Source of the DNA: Rhodovarius crocodyli | Lineage (GTDB): Bacteria > Pseudomonadota > Alphaproteobacteria > Acetobacterales > Acetobacteraceae | DNA: 64,000 nt | Direction: 5' to 3' | NCBI GenBank assembly: GCA_945901085.1 | Contig: CAMDJV010000002.1 | Coordinates: 1-64,000 of the forward strand | In this document: positions 19,481-30,246 of the stretch, piece after piece | Layout of the letters: each line of letters opens with the position of its first letter | Position numbering within the stretch: position 1 is the first letter of the stretch | Notes under the pieces: generated by a model | Told to the model about the DNA's origin: nothing | Seen by the model: the letters and a program-made list of their open reading frames with translations, nothing else | Databases searched by the model: none | Position numbers and translations under genes: made by a program

Positions 19481-21451
19481 TCAGGCCGAGGGCGCGGCCA
19501 GGGTCACGAGTTCCGTGCCCTCCTCCACGCCCTCGCCCATGGCGCAGCCTAATGCCTCCACAATTCCATCGCGCGGCGCGGTGATGCGCAATTCAGTCTT
19601 CATCGCCTCGATGATGACGAGAATATCGCCGCGCTTCACCACATCGCCCGGGGCCACCAGAAGCTGCACCACCCGGCCCGGAATGGGTGCTGAGAGACGA
19701 TGATCGGCGCCCGCCGCCTCACCCACCGGGGCATAGGGGTCGAGCAGGGAGAATTCATACGGCTCGAAGGCATCCACCACCCGCCATACAGGGCCGGGGA
19801 AGCGGGACATGGCACCAAGGCGGCGCGGCACGCCATCCACAGTGAAGGCCACATGCCCAGCGCCAGTGTGCTGCGCCACCTGCAGCGCAGAGCCGCCATC
19901 GATGCTGACCCGCACCATGCCCGCCCCTGGCCGAGCCACCACCTGGCGTGGCGCGCCACCCGCCGCGAGGCGGAACACCAACTCTGCCGCGCCAAACACC
20001 CGCCAGGCATCGCCGCGCGCCCAGGGATTGGCACATGCCGCATCCAGCCCGGCGCAATGGTCGGCAACAATGGCCGCCACCATCCAGTCCGGTGCCGCAT
20101 CCGGTTGTTGTAGCAACCTACCGGCATGGCGGGCGATATGGCCGGTATCCGCCACCTCACCATGCATGACAGGCTCACGCAGCAGCCGCCGCAACAGCGC
20201 GGCATTGGTGGTCACGCCCGCAATCCTCGCCTCGGCCAGACTGGCCTGCAGGCTAGCCACTGCCGCCTCGCGGCGCTCACCCCAGGCGATCAGCTTGGCA
20301 ATCATCGGATCGTAATGCGAACTGACCGCATCACCTTGCGACACGCCCGCATCAATCCGCCCGGCATCGGGGGGGACCAAATGCAGGGTATTCAGCCGCC
20401 CAATCGAGGGCCGAAAATCCTCGGCTGGATCCTCGGCATATAAACGCACCTCAACCGCATGGCCCTGCGGCGCGGGTGGCCATGCCGCCGGCAGCGCCTC
20501 ACCGGCCGCCACCCGCAATTGCCATTCCACAAGGTCAAGGCCGGTGATCATTTCCGTCACCGGATGCTCCACCTGCAGGCGGGTGTTCATTTCCAGGAAA
20601 TAGGCCTCGGTGCCCTCCACGATGAACTCCACCGTGCCGGCATTGGTATAGCCCACGGCGCGAGCGGCATTTTCGGCTGCGTCATGCAGTTGCTTTCGCA
20701 ACATATTGGACAGCGCCGGCGCCGGCGCCTCCTCGATCACCTTCTGGTGCCGCCGCTGCAATGAGCAGTCGCGGGTGTGCAAATGGGTGATGCGGCCATG
20801 GTTGTCGCCAAACACCTGCACCTCCACATGGCGCGGGCGTTGCAGGTATTTTTCCAGTAGCACGCGATCATCGCCAAAGGCCGCCCGGGCCTCGCGCCGC
20901 GCCCCGGCCAATTCGGCGGCAAAATCCTCCGCCCGCAACACCGGGCGCATGCCCTTGCCACCACCGCCCGCACTCGCCTTGATCAGCACGGGAAAGCCAA
21001 TACGCGCTGCCTCGGCGGCGAGCAGCGCCTCACCCTGCCCATCGCCGTGATAGCCCGGCACGGTCGGCACACCCGCCTCCACCATGATCCGCTTTGCTTC
21101 CGCCTTGCTGCCCATGGCGCGGATGGCCGCAGGCGAAGGGCCGATGAAGGTAACGCCAGCGGCCGCGCAAGCCTCGGCGAATTCGGCATTTTCCGACAGA
21201 AACCCATAGCCCGGATGGATGGCCTCAGCGCCCGCGCGGCGCGCAACCTCCAAAATCACATCTCCCCGCAGATAGGATTGCGCCGCTGCCGCAGGGCCGA
21301 TTGGGTATGCCTCATCCGCCTGGCGCACATGCAGCGCCAGGGCGTCCGCCTCCGAAAACACGGCGATGCTGCGCAGCCCCATCCGCCGCGCGGTGCGGAT
21401 AATGCGGCAGGCGATTTCGCCGCGATTGGCGATCAGGAGCGTCTTGAACAT
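19481..21451 (-). CDS. mccA: methylcrotonyl-CoA carboxylase, biotin carboxylase/carrier subunit
   Basis: The 656-residue alpha subunit has an N-terminal biotin carboxylase (ATP-grasp; residues 1-450, with FKTLLIANRGEIACRI, the glycine-rich loop KASAGGGGKGMR and EMNTRLQVEHPVTE). A linker domain follows, then a C-terminal biotinyl domain with carrier lysine about K618 in EAMKTE. It carboxylates biotin for transfer to 3-methylcrotonyl-CoA in leucine/isovalerate breakdown. The start ATG 21451 shares its A with the mccB stop (TGATG). The context of ivd and mccB separates it from acetyl- and propionyl-CoA carboxylase. No hydratase (liuC) or lyase (liuE) gene follows. Confidence 0.94.
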   Translation of the reverse strand: MFKTLLIANRGEIACRIIRTARRMGLRSIAVFSEADALALHVRQADEAYPIGPAAAAQSYLRGDVILEVARRAGAEAIHPGYGFLSENAEFAEACAAAGVTFIGPSPAAIRAMGSKAEAKRIMVEAGVPTVPGYHGDGQGEALLAAEAARIGFPVLIKASAGGGGKGMRPVLRAEDFAAELAGARREARAAFGDDRVLLEKYLQRPRHVEVQVFGDNHGRITHLHTRDCSLQRRHQKVIEEAPAPALSNMLRKQLHDAAENAARAVGYTNAGTVEFIVEGTEAYFLEMNTRLQVEHPVTEMITGLDLVEWQLRVAAGEALPAAWPPAPQGHAVEVRLYAEDPAEDFRPSIGRLNTLHLVPPDAGRIDAGVSQGDAVSSHYDPMIAKLIAWGERREAAVASLQASLAEARIAGVTTNAALLRRLLREPVMHGEVADTGHIARHAGRLLQQPDAAPDWMVAAIVADHCAGLDAACANPWARGDAWRVFGAAELVFRLAAGGAPRQVVARPGAGMVRVSIDGGSALQVAQHTGAGHVAFTVDGVPRRLGAMSRFPGPVWRVVDAFEPYEFSLLDPYAPVGEAAGADHRLSAPIPGRVVQLLVAPGDVVKRGDILVIIEAMKTELRITAPRDGIVEALGCAMGEGVEEGTELVTLAAPSA

Positions 21452-23028
21452 CACATCCGGAACAGTCCGAAACGGGTTTCACCAATCGGCGCCATGGTAG
21501 CCGCGGCAAGGGCAAGCCCCAACACATCCCGCGTGGCGGCGGGCGGGATGATGCCATCATCCCAAAGGCGTGCCGTGGCGTAATATGGGTCACCCTCGGT
21601 TTCATATTTCGCCCGGATGGGCGCCTTGAACGCCTCCTCCTCACCCGGGCCCCAGTCACGGTCCTGAATGGTGGCCATCACGCTGGCAGCCTGTTCGCCG
21701 CCCATCACCGAGATGCGCGCATTGGGCCAGCTGAAGAGAAACCGCGGTGAATAGGCCCGCCCGCACATGCCGTAATTTCCCGCACCAAAACTGCCGCCCA
21801 CCAGCACCGTCAGCTTCGGCACAGAAGCGGTGGCAACGGCGGTGACCAGCTTTGCCCCATCCTTGGCAATGCCGCCGCTCTCGTATTTTCGGCCCACCAT
21901 GAAGCCGGCAATATTCTGCAGGAATAGCAGCGGGATTTTCCGCTGGCAGCACAGCTCGATGAAATGCGCCCCCTTCTGCGCACTCTCGGAAAACAGGATG
22001 CCGTTATTGGCCAAAATACCCACCATCTGGCCATGGATACGCGCAAAGCCGGTGACCAGGGTGGTACCATAGCGCGGCTTGAACTCATCAAGCTCCGAGG
22101 CATCGACGATACGGGCAATCACCTCGCGCACGTCAAAGGGCTCGCGCAAATCGGCAGGAATAATGCCGGCCAGTTCAGCGGGGTCATAAAGCGGCGGCCG
22201 GGCCTCACCGGGCAGCGGCAGCCCGGGCAAGTTCAGGTTGCGCACAATGCCGCGCAATAACCCCAGCGCATGCATGTCATCCACCGCCATATGGTCCGCC
22301 ACGCCAGAGAGCCGGGTATGGACGTCCGCACCGCCCAGATCCTCGGCACTCACCACCTCGCCCGTGGCCGCCTTCACGAGCGGCGGGCCGCCGAGGAAAA
22401 TCGTCGCCTGGTTGCGCACCATGATGCTCTCGTCACACATCGCCGGCACATAGGCGCCACCCGCGGTGCAACTGCCCATCACCGCCGCCAACTGCGCAAT
22501 TCCTGCCGCCGACATATTGGCCTGATTGAAGAAAATCCGGCCGAAATGGTCACGATCAGGAAATATCTCATCCTGATTGGGCAGGTTGGCGCCGCCACTA
22601 TCCACCAGATAGAGGCAGGGCAGCCGGTTCTGCGCCGCCACCTCCTGCGCGCGCAAGTGTTTCTTGACCGTGATGGGGTAGTAGCTGCCGCCCTTCACCG
22701 TCGCGTCATTGGCCACGATCACGCAAAGCCGGCCCGATACGCGGCCAAGGCCGGTGATAATGCCCCCGCCCGGCACCTCGTCGCCATACATGCCATGCGC
22801 GGCCAGCGGCGAGAGTTCCAGGAAGGGCGAGCCCGCATCCAGCAGCCGCTCCACCCGTTGCCTAGGCAATAATTTACCGCGGGCGGTATGCCTGGCGCGG
22901 GCACGCTCATTGCCCCCCAGCGCCGCCAGCGCCGTGCGCGCGGCGAGGGTTTCCAGCAGGGCATTGTTATGTGCCGCGCGCGTGCGGAACTCAGCGCTGC
23001 GGGTATTGATGGCGGATTGGAGGATCAT
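21451..23028 (-). CDS. mccB: methylcrotonyl-CoA carboxylase, carboxyltransferase subunit
   Basis: This 525-residue carboxyltransferase beta subunit carries two crotonase-like halves. Visible blocks are the N-terminal [58 protein letters not shown] (typical of MCC beta), and the C-terminal [27 protein letters not shown] and [37 protein letters not shown]. Together with MccA it converts 3-methylcrotonyl-CoA to 3-methylglutaconyl-CoA in the cytoplasm. It overlaps ivd by four bases upstream and mccA by one base downstream, indicating a tightly coupled operon. Confidence 0.95.
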   Translation of the reverse strand: MILQSAINTRSAEFRTRAAHNNALLETLAARTALAALGGNERARARHTARGKLLPRQRVERLLDAGSPFLELSPLAAHGMYGDEVPGGGIITGLGRVSGRLCVIVANDATVKGGSYYPITVKKHLRAQEVAAQNRLPCLYLVDSGGANLPNQDEIFPDRDHFGRIFFNQANMSAAGIAQLAAVMGSCTAGGAYVPAMCDESIMVRNQATIFLGGPPLVKAATGEVVSAEDLGGADVHTRLSGVADHMAVDDMHALGLLRGIVRNLNLPGLPLPGEARPPLYDPAELAGIIPADLREPFDVREVIARIVDASELDEFKPRYGTTLVTGFARIHGQMVGILANNGILFSESAQKGAHFIELCCQRKIPLLFLQNIAGFMVGRKYESGGIAKDGAKLVTAVATASVPKLTVLVGGSFGAGNYGMCGRAYSPRFLFSWPNARISVMGGEQAASVMATIQDRDWGPGEEEAFKAPIRAKYETEGDPYYATARLWDDGIIPPAATRDVLGLALAAATMAPIGETRFGLFRM

Positions 23029-24200
23029 GCGGATTCGCGGAACAATTCCCGCCCGATCAGCATCCGGCGGATCTCACTCGTGCCAGCGCCGATCTCGTAG
23101 AGCTTTGCGTCGCGCAGCAGCCGCCCTGTGGGGTAGTCGTTGATATAGCCATTGCCGCCCAAAATCTGGATGGCGTCGAGCGCCAATTTGGTCGCGGTTT
23201 CGGCGGCGAACAAAATCGCCCCGGCCGCGTCCTTGCGTGAGGCGCGCCCGGCATCACAGGCCCGCGCCACGGCATAAACATAGGCCCGCGCTGCATTCAT
23301 CTGGGTGTACATATCGGCCACCTTGCCCTGGATCAGCTGAAACTCGCCAATCGCCTGGCCGAATTGCCGACGCTCGTGGATATAGGGCAGCACCACATCC
23401 ATCGCCGCCTGCATAATGCCCAAGGGCCCGGCGGCCAGCACAGCGCGCTCGTAATCCAGGCCACTCATCAATACGCGCACGCCGCCATTCACCGCGCCCA
23501 GCACATTCTCCTCCGGCACCTCGCAATCCTGGAAGACGAGTTCCGAAGTGGGGCTGCCGCGCATGCCCAGCTTGTCCAGCTTTTGCGCCGGGGTGAAACC
23601 GGCAAATCCGCGCTCGACAATGAAGGCGGTGATGCCCTTCGCGCCGGCGGCCGGGTCGGTCTTGGCATAGACCACCAGCGTCTCGGCATAATGCGCATTG
23701 GTGATCCACATCTTGGTGCCGTTCAGCACCCAGCGGTCGCCGCGTTTTTCGGCACGCAGCTTCATGCTCACCACGTCGCTGCCTGCAGCTGGTTCGCTCA
23801 TCGCCAGCGCGCCCAGATGCTCGCCGGAGATGAGCTTGGGCAGGTATCTGCGCCGCTGCTCCTCGCTGCCATTGCGAAAAATCTGGTTGATGCAAAGGTT
23901 GGAATGCGCGCCATAACTCAGCCCCACCGAGGCGCTGGCGCGGCTCACCTCCTCGATGGCGATGCAATGCGCAAGATAGCCCTGCCCCGCCCCGCCATAC
24001 TCTTCCGAGACGGTGATGCCATGCAGGCCGAGCGCACCCATTTCAGGCCAAAGATAGCGCGGAAATTCATCGCTCCGGTCGATCTCGGCAGCGATGGGCG
24101 CCACGCGGTCCTGGCTGAAGCCGCGCACGCTGTCGCGCAGCATGTCCAGCTCCTCACCCAGGCCGAAATCGAGCCCTGGAGGAAGGGAATTGGGGAGCAT
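23025..24200 (-). CDS. ivd: isovaleryl-CoA dehydrogenase
   Basis: The 391-residue acyl-CoA dehydrogenase oxidises isovaleryl-CoA to 3-methylcrotonyl-CoA, passing electrons to ETF. The ATG at 24200 ([18 protein letters not shown]) has AGGAGACAG upstream, so the longer open frame is rejected. It shows [27 protein letters not shown], the WITNAHYAE block, the catalytic glutamate in [15 protein letters not shown] (the position used by IVD rather than by most acyl-CoA dehydrogenases), and the C-terminal [35 protein letters not shown]. It is the first complete gene of the leucine block, preceded by a remnant of an acyl-CoA synthetase. Confidence 0.94.
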   Translation of the reverse strand: MLPNSLPPGLDFGLGEELDMLRDSVRGFSQDRVAPIAAEIDRSDEFPRYLWPEMGALGLHGITVSEEYGGAGQGYLAHCIAIEEVSRASASVGLSYGAHSNLCINQIFRNGSEEQRRRYLPKLISGEHLGALAMSEPAAGSDVVSMKLRAEKRGDRWVLNGTKMWITNAHYAETLVVYAKTDPAAGAKGITAFIVERGFAGFTPAQKLDKLGMRGSPTSELVFQDCEVPEENVLGAVNGGVRVLMSGLDYERAVLAAGPLGIMQAAMDVVLPYIHERRQFGQAIGEFQLIQGKVADMYTQMNAARAYVYAVARACDAGRASRKDAAGAILFAAETATKLALDAIQILGGNGYINDYPTGRLLRDAKLYEIGAGTSEIRRMLIGRELFRESA

Positions 24201-24201
24201 C

Positions 24202-24360
24202 TCAGGCTGTCTCCTGGCTGAATTGGCGGCGTAACAGGCCGCGCATGATTTTACCCGTGGCCGTGCTCGGCACGAAATGCACCTCGGGCGGATAGGCATG
24301 GGCCGCAACCCGCGAGCAGCGATGATCCGGCAATGCCGCAGCCAAGCAGTGCAGCCTTCG
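24202..24360 (-). pseudogene. C-terminal remnant of an AMP-binding acyl-CoA synthetase
   Basis: Between the livF stop and the ivd start the minus strand reads, in one frame ending TGA at 24204-24202, about fifty residues that include [20 protein letters not shown] and then [12 protein letters not shown]. This is the end of the small domain of acyl-CoA synthetases: a YPPEV block, then TATGKIMR carrying the catalytic lysine. No start codon, core motifs or remaining 500 residues are present. The TGA lies two bases from the ivd ATG, and the ivd ribosome site is inside the remnant, suggesting the lost gene was once translationally coupled to ivd. Confidence 0.75.
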
Positions 24361-24365
24361 GGGCC

Positions 24366-25153
<788 letters not shown>

Positions 25154-25154
<1 letters not shown>

Positions 25155-26422
25155 TACCAGCCCAGCCAATCGGCGCGGCGGTCGAGGGTGATGGTCGTCA
25201 CCGGCTCCAGCCGAATGGTACCAGCCGCAACCAGTTCGGCCACACTGCCCGTCGCCGTATCGCCCGTCACCCGGGCGCGGTAGAGCGGCACGGCCAAGGT
25301 GCCGCGATGGTCGGTCGCGGTGAAATTGGAGGGAGCGCAAACACCATCAAAGCCCCGCGGCACCCAATTCTGCCGGGCATAGAAACCGTTGCGAATGCGC
25401 TCGCCGGTCATCGCCCCGCCATTCTCACCCGCACTCTCCATGGCTTCCACCATCAGCATCGCGGCACAGACGCCGGCGATGTAATGCACCGGCCGATAGG
25501 CAGTGCCGGCTGCATCGGAGATGCGCGAAATCGCCTGCACATTCGCCATCCCCGGCGCCTGCTGGCCCCAGACCGCAAGGCTGCGCACCGGGAAGACCAC
25601 ACCATTGGCGGCGATGCCCGCCGCCTTCATCGCATTCTCATCCATGCCCCAGACATTGCCGAGGAACTGCACCTGCACCCCCGCCGTCTGGCAGGCGCGC
25701 AGCACCGAGATATTGGAGCCCGCCGTATTGCCCAGATAAGCGTAATGCGCCCCGCCAGAGCGCAAGGTCAGGCATTGCGCGGTGTAATCACCCGGCGTCA
25801 GGGCAAACTGGATCGCCGGCAGAACCTCGAACCCCAACTCCCGCGCCAGGGTCTCACCAGCCTCCTTCGGGCTATTCGGATAGGGGTGGTTGGCGCCCAT
25901 ATGGACGTAGCGCGGCGCACCGGCCTGGCCGCGCGCCCGCCAGTCATCGCGCGCCCAAAGCAGCATCGCCCGCAGCGCATCGGAATAGGACGGGCCATAG
26001 AAGAAGTTATAGGGTGCCGCCTCCACGCCCTGCCGGCCCGAGCGCCCACCGGCATCGGTCAGCGCCGCCGAATAGGAGCCCGACACAAAGGGTATCCGGT
26101 CACGGGTCACGAAGCGGACCAACGCCTCGGTATCCACCGTGCCCCAGCCCTGGATGGCGGCAACACGGTCACGGCTCCAGGCCTGATATTGGCTGACAGC
26201 GCGCGGCGCCTGATAGCCATAATCAAAGCCCAGCACATTGGTCGGCCGGCCACGATTATTGGCATTGGCCCAGGCCAGGGTATCGGTCACACCCTGGCCA
26301 TAGGGCACACCGACATCGGAGGTGGGGCCGGAATTATCCATCAAATGACCGATGGGCGTGCGCGTCTGCGCCATTGCCGGCAGCGATAGTGCCAGGGCGG
26401 CGGCGAGGATGGTCTTTTTCAT
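25154..26422 (-). CDS. periplasmic substrate-binding protein of HAAT ABC importer
   Basis: The 422-residue binding protein starts with a cleavable signal peptide (MKKTILAAALALSLPAMAQ, cleavage after AMA-Q). The mature part has the type I periplasmic-binding fold (Peripla_BP_6), with a start reading GHLMDNSGPTSDVGVPYGQG and IQGWGTVDTEALVRFVTRDRIPFVSGSYSAALTDAGG. The ATG at 26422 has CGGAGGAACG as a strong ribosome site, which is why the 39-codon upstream extension is rejected. It resembles the LivK-like proteins located beside acyl-CoA synthetases and may bind an aromatic or acyl substrate. It overlaps livF by one base. Confidence 0.88.
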
Positions 26423-26435
26423 TGTCGTTCCTCCG

Positions 26436-27500
26436 TTAATGCGAAAAGGGATAGAGCTTCCAATAGGCTTTGATCTGCTTCCAGCGATGCGCGAGCCCGT
26501 CGGGCTCGAAGACGAGGAAGATGATGATGGCGGCACCAATCGCCATCTCCCGTAGGAAGGAGATCGAGGCGCCGAGTTTGAGCGTCCGGTCGATCCAGCC
26601 CCCGGCCAGCATATCGGCCAGCGCCTGCACGCCTTCAGGCATCAGCACCATGAAGGCAGCCCCCATCAGGCTGCCCATCACGCTGCCCAGGCCACCGATG
26701 ATGACCATCGCCAGAAACTGGATGGAGAAGAGAATATTGAACGCCTCCACCGAGACGAAGAACAGGTAATGCGCGTAAAGCGCGCCCGCGATGCCGGCAT
26801 AGAAGCTGGAAATCGCGAAGGACAGCGTCCGGTAGTAGGCGAGGTTGATGCCCATCACCTCAGCGCTGAGATAATGGTCGCGCACCGCGATCAGGGCGCG
26901 GCCGTCGCGCGTGCGCATCAAATTCGCCGCCATGACGAACATGATGATGGTGAAGGCCAGCACTATGTAGAAGTAACTCTCCTCCCGGTCGAAGCGGATG
27001 CCGAAAAGTTCCACCGCCTCGGTCATCCGCCCGGACACGCCGCCGGTGAACCACTGCGCACGGGCAAAGAAATCCTCAAGGATGAACTGCGCCGCAAGTG
27101 TGGCAATCGCCAGATACAGCCCCTTCAACCGCGCCGCCGGCAGGCCAAAGACCAGCCCGACAAGCGCAGTACCCAGCCCCGCCAGAGGAATGCACAGGAT
27201 GACCGGGATATGAAACCGCTCATGCAGATAGGCCGAGAGAAAAGCCCCCACGCCAAAAAACGCCGCATGGCCAATGCTGATCTGCCCGGTGAAGCCCACA
27301 AGGATATTCAGCCCCAGCGCCGCAATCCCCATGAAGCCAATATTGATCAGCAGGCCCAGCTCATAGCGGCCCAGAACCAGCGGCGCGAAACACAGCAGCA
27401 CAATACCCAGCAGCAAGGCCCGCCGCGAGTTGCGCGTGGGCATGATGGTCATATCGGCGCGGTAACTGGCGTGGAATTCTCCGGCGGGGGCGAGGGCCAT
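26436..27500 (-). CDS. livM: HAAT ABC importer permease LivM
   Basis: This 354-residue inner-membrane permease has eight to ten hydrophobic segments and the conserved HAAT block GFTGQISIGHAAFFGVGAFLSAYL in its first third, plus LVIGGLGSVMG-like sequence (MVIIGGLGSVMGSLMGAAFM) in its last third. The start is ATG 27500, sharing its A with the livH stop (TGATG). It partners LivH to form the translocation channel. The binding-protein gene starts 13 bases downstream. Confidence 0.92.
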   Translation of the reverse strand: MALAPAGEFHASYRADMTIMPTRNSRRALLLGIVLLCFAPLVLGRYELGLLINIGFMGIAALGLNILVGFTGQISIGHAAFFGVGAFLSAYLHERFHIPVILCIPLAGLGTALVGLVFGLPAARLKGLYLAIATLAAQFILEDFFARAQWFTGGVSGRMTEAVELFGIRFDREESYFYIVLAFTIIMFVMAANLMRTRDGRALIAVRDHYLSAEVMGINLAYYRTLSFAISSFYAGIAGALYAHYLFFVSVEAFNILFSIQFLAMVIIGGLGSVMGSLMGAAFMVLMPEGVQALADMLAGGWIDRTLKLGASISFLREMAIGAAIIIFLVFEPDGLAHRWKQIKAYWKLYPFSH

Positions 27501-28393
27501 CAGACGCGCTCGATATTCTTCGTGCCGAACAGCCCATAGGGCTTGATCAGCAGGATGATGATCAGCGCGTAGAAGGGCGCGATATTCGTCATATTGCCCC
27601 AGTTCAGCCACTGGCTATCCACGTATTGCGCCAGATTCTCCAGCACCCCCACGATGATGCCGCCCAACATGGCGCCCACCACCGAATCCAACCCGCCCAG
27701 GATCACCGCCGGAAACACCTTGATGCCGTAGAAGGACAGGCCGGAGGACACCCCGGACACCACCCCTACCACCACCCCGGCCACGGCGGAGACCACCGCC
27801 GAAATCGCCCAACTCATGGCAAAAACCTGCGGCACGGAAATGCCGAGCGACTGCGCCACCTGCTGGTCAAACGCCGTCGCGCGCATGGCCAGCCCATGCT
27901 TGGAGAAATTGAAGAACCACCAAAACCCCAGCATGATCATCAGCGACAGCGCGATGGAGAGCAGATAAACGCTCTGCACCTCCAGCCCCATGATCCTGAT
28001 GCGCTCGACCGGAAAAATCGCCGGGAAGGGCTGGGCGAAGACGCCAAACATCCACTTCATCAGCGCCTGGAAGAAGATGGAAAGCCCCACGGTGGCCATG
28101 ATGACCGAGATCACCGGTTCACCAATCAATGGCCGCAACACCATCACCTGCAGCACCACGCCAAACACCGTCATGAAGGCGAGTGCCACCGGAAAACCAA
28201 TCCAGAACGGCAATTGCCAATAGGTCAGCAGCCACCAGCACGCCCAGGCGCCGATCAGCATGAACTCCCCTTGGGCGAAATTCACCACCTGCGACGCCTT
28301 GTAGATCAGCACGAAACTCATCGCGACAACGCCATACAGCGCCCCCACGATCAGCCCATTGAGCACCAGTTGGAACAGCAATCCGGTTTCCAT
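27500..28393 (-). CDS. livH: HAAT ABC importer permease LivH
   Basis: The 297-residue permease begins METGLLFQLVLNGLIVGALYGVVAMSFVLIYKASQVVNFAQGEFMLIGA, the classical LivH N-terminus, with about eight membrane segments and the PAVILGGLDSVVGAMLGGIIVGV block near the C-terminus. The ATG at 28393 overlaps the acyl-CoA synthetase stop (TGATG); a GTG one codon earlier is also open. It forms the channel with LivM and is energised by LivG and LivF. Confidence 0.93.
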   Translation of the reverse strand: METGLLFQLVLNGLIVGALYGVVAMSFVLIYKASQVVNFAQGEFMLIGAWACWWLLTYWQLPFWIGFPVALAFMTVFGVVLQVMVLRPLIGEPVISVIMATVGLSIFFQALMKWMFGVFAQPFPAIFPVERIRIMGLEVQSVYLLSIALSLMIMLGFWWFFNFSKHGLAMRATAFDQQVAQSLGISVPQVFAMSWAISAVVSAVAGVVVGVVSGVSSGLSFYGIKVFPAVILGGLDSVVGAMLGGIIVGVLENLAQYVDSQWLNWGNMTNIAPFYALIIILLIKPYGLFGTKNIERV

Positions 28394-30246
28394 CACGCGG
28401 CTTTCCTCACGGTCAGGGTGGTGCGAATGCGGCTCCTCGTGCCGTCCTGAAACTTGATCTCGGTATCCACCGGAATGGCTACGGCGCCGGAATAGATCGC
28501 CTCGATGATATCGGCATATTTCTGGTTCACCACGCCGCGGCGCACCTTTCGCGTGCGCGTCAACTCGTCATCATCCGCGTCCAGCTCTTTGTAGAGCAGG
28601 ATAAAATCCCGTACCCGCGAATGCTCCGGCAGCGTGGCATTCACCCGCGCCACCTCGCCGGCCAGCAATTCCAGCACCTCGGGCCGCGAGGAGAGATCGG
28701 TATAGGTGGTAAAGGCAATGCGGTTGCGCTCGGCCCATTTGCTGACAATCGAAAACCGGATGCACAGCATGGCCGAAAGATGCGGCCGGCCATCACCCAA
28801 CACCACTGCCTCAGCCACATAAGGGCTGAATTTCAACTTGTTTTCAATGAATTGTGGCGAAAAACGCTCGCCGCCCCGGGTGGTGGCAATATCCTTTATC
28901 CGGTCGATCACCACCAATTGGCCGCGCTTGTCGAAATACCCGGCATCACCCGTGTGCATCCAGCCATCGCGCACATCGCCGGTATCGGCCATGCCATGAT
29001 AGCCCAGAAACATATTGGGGTGGCGCGTCACAATCTCGCCCACCCCATTCACATCCGGCTCCTTCACCTGCAGCTCGATATCGGCATTGAAGGGCACGCC
29101 CACCGTATCAAAATCCACCTCGCCCGGGCGATGCAGGGTATAGGCGCCGAGCAGCTCGGTCTGGCCATAAAGCTGGCGCATCGGCACCCCCATCGCCTGG
29201 AAAAACCGGAATGTATCCGGCCCCAGCGCGGCGCCACCCGTCGCCGCCGAGCGCAGGCGCGAAAACCCCAGCCGGTCGCGTAGGGCGCGGAAGGCGAAGA
29301 GATCAGCCAGGCGCGAATGCCCCCCCCGCTCCAGCGCCGCCAGCCCGCGCGCCATGCCAAACTCATACATCCGCCGCTTGAGCGGGCTGGCATCGAGCAT
29401 GCGCGCGCGCACATCGGCGGCAATCGCCTCCCACATACGCGGCGCGAAGAGCACGAAGCTGGGCCCGATCTCGCGGAAATCCGCCATCATCGTCTCGGGC
29501 TCTTCGACGAAATTCACCCGCATCCGCGCGATCAGCCCCCAGCCGAGGACGTAAATCTGCTCCATGATCCAGGGCAGCGGCAGCACGCTCACATAATCAT
29601 CATCCGGCCCCTTGGGGTCTGCTGCCAGATAGGCCTGGCAATGGCGCACCAGCGCGCCCGCGCTCAACATGGCAAGCTTCGGCCGTGCCGTGGTGCCCGA
29701 GGTGGTGCAGAGCACCGCCACCGCCTCCGGGTCCTGCTGGTCGAGCAGGGCCTCATAGGCACCAGGCGCCGCCGCCTCCCCCAAGGCCACAAGCGCCGCC
29801 GCCGAAATCAGCCGTGGGTCCTGCAGCTTCCACATGCCGCGCGGGTCGGAGAACACGATGTGCCGCAGCGCCGGCAACTCGGAAGAGAGCAGCTTATCCA
29901 CCTGCTCCTCATCCTCGGCAAAAACCGCCACGGCGCCGGAGAAGGCCAGCAGATACGCCACCTCATCATCCAACGCGTCACGGTAAAGGCCCAGCGACTT
30001 GCAGCCGAGCGCATGGGCGGCAATCTCGCCCATCACCCAATCCGGCCGATTATCGCCAATCAGCCCCACCACCTCGCCGCGCGCCACACCCAGCGCCTGC
30101 AGGCCCAGCGCAAAGAGCCGAGTCCGCCGGTCATAATCCGCCCAGGTGATGCTGCGCCAAATGCCCAATTCCTTCTCGCGCAGCGCCACCTCCGGGCCAT
30201 GCTCCCGGGCATTGCGCGCCAGGATTTGCGGCAGCGTCGGCGTCAT
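28393..30246 (-). CDS. acyl-CoA synthetase embedded in the ABC importer operon
   Basis: The 617-residue adenylate-forming enzyme lies between livG and livH, overlapping both by one to four bases, so it is coupled to transport. The phosphate loop reads TTSGTTARPKLAML, deviating from TSGTTGxPKG in two positions. Downstream are QLYGQTELLGAYTLHRPGEVDFDTVG, the hinge GWMHTGDAGYFDKRGQLVVIDRIKD, and the small domain with FSPQFIENKLKFSPYVAEAVVLGD. Length and sequence fit FadD15/FAA-like long-chain ligases. Probable role: trap the imported carboxylic acid as a CoA ester (vectorial acylation). Which acid is used is inference only. Confidence 0.88.
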   Translation of the reverse strand: MTPTLPQILARNAREHGPEVALREKELGIWRSITWADYDRRTRLFALGLQALGVARGEVVGLIGDNRPDWVMGEIAAHALGCKSLGLYRDALDDEVAYLLAFSGAVAVFAEDEEQVDKLLSSELPALRHIVFSDPRGMWKLQDPRLISAAALVALGEAAAPGAYEALLDQQDPEAVAVLCTTSGTTARPKLAMLSAGALVRHCQAYLAADPKGPDDDYVSVLPLPWIMEQIYVLGWGLIARMRVNFVEEPETMMADFREIGPSFVLFAPRMWEAIAADVRARMLDASPLKRRMYEFGMARGLAALERGGHSRLADLFAFRALRDRLGFSRLRSAATGGAALGPDTFRFFQAMGVPMRQLYGQTELLGAYTLHRPGEVDFDTVGVPFNADIELQVKEPDVNGVGEIVTRHPNMFLGYHGMADTGDVRDGWMHTGDAGYFDKRGQLVVIDRIKDIATTRGGERFSPQFIENKLKFSPYVAEAVVLGDGRPHLSAMLCIRFSIVSKWAERNRIAFTTYTDLSSRPEVLELLAGEVARVNATLPEHSRVRDFILLYKELDADDDELTRTRKVRRGVVNQKYADIIEAIYSGAVAIPVDTEIKFQDGTRSRIRTTLTVRKAA

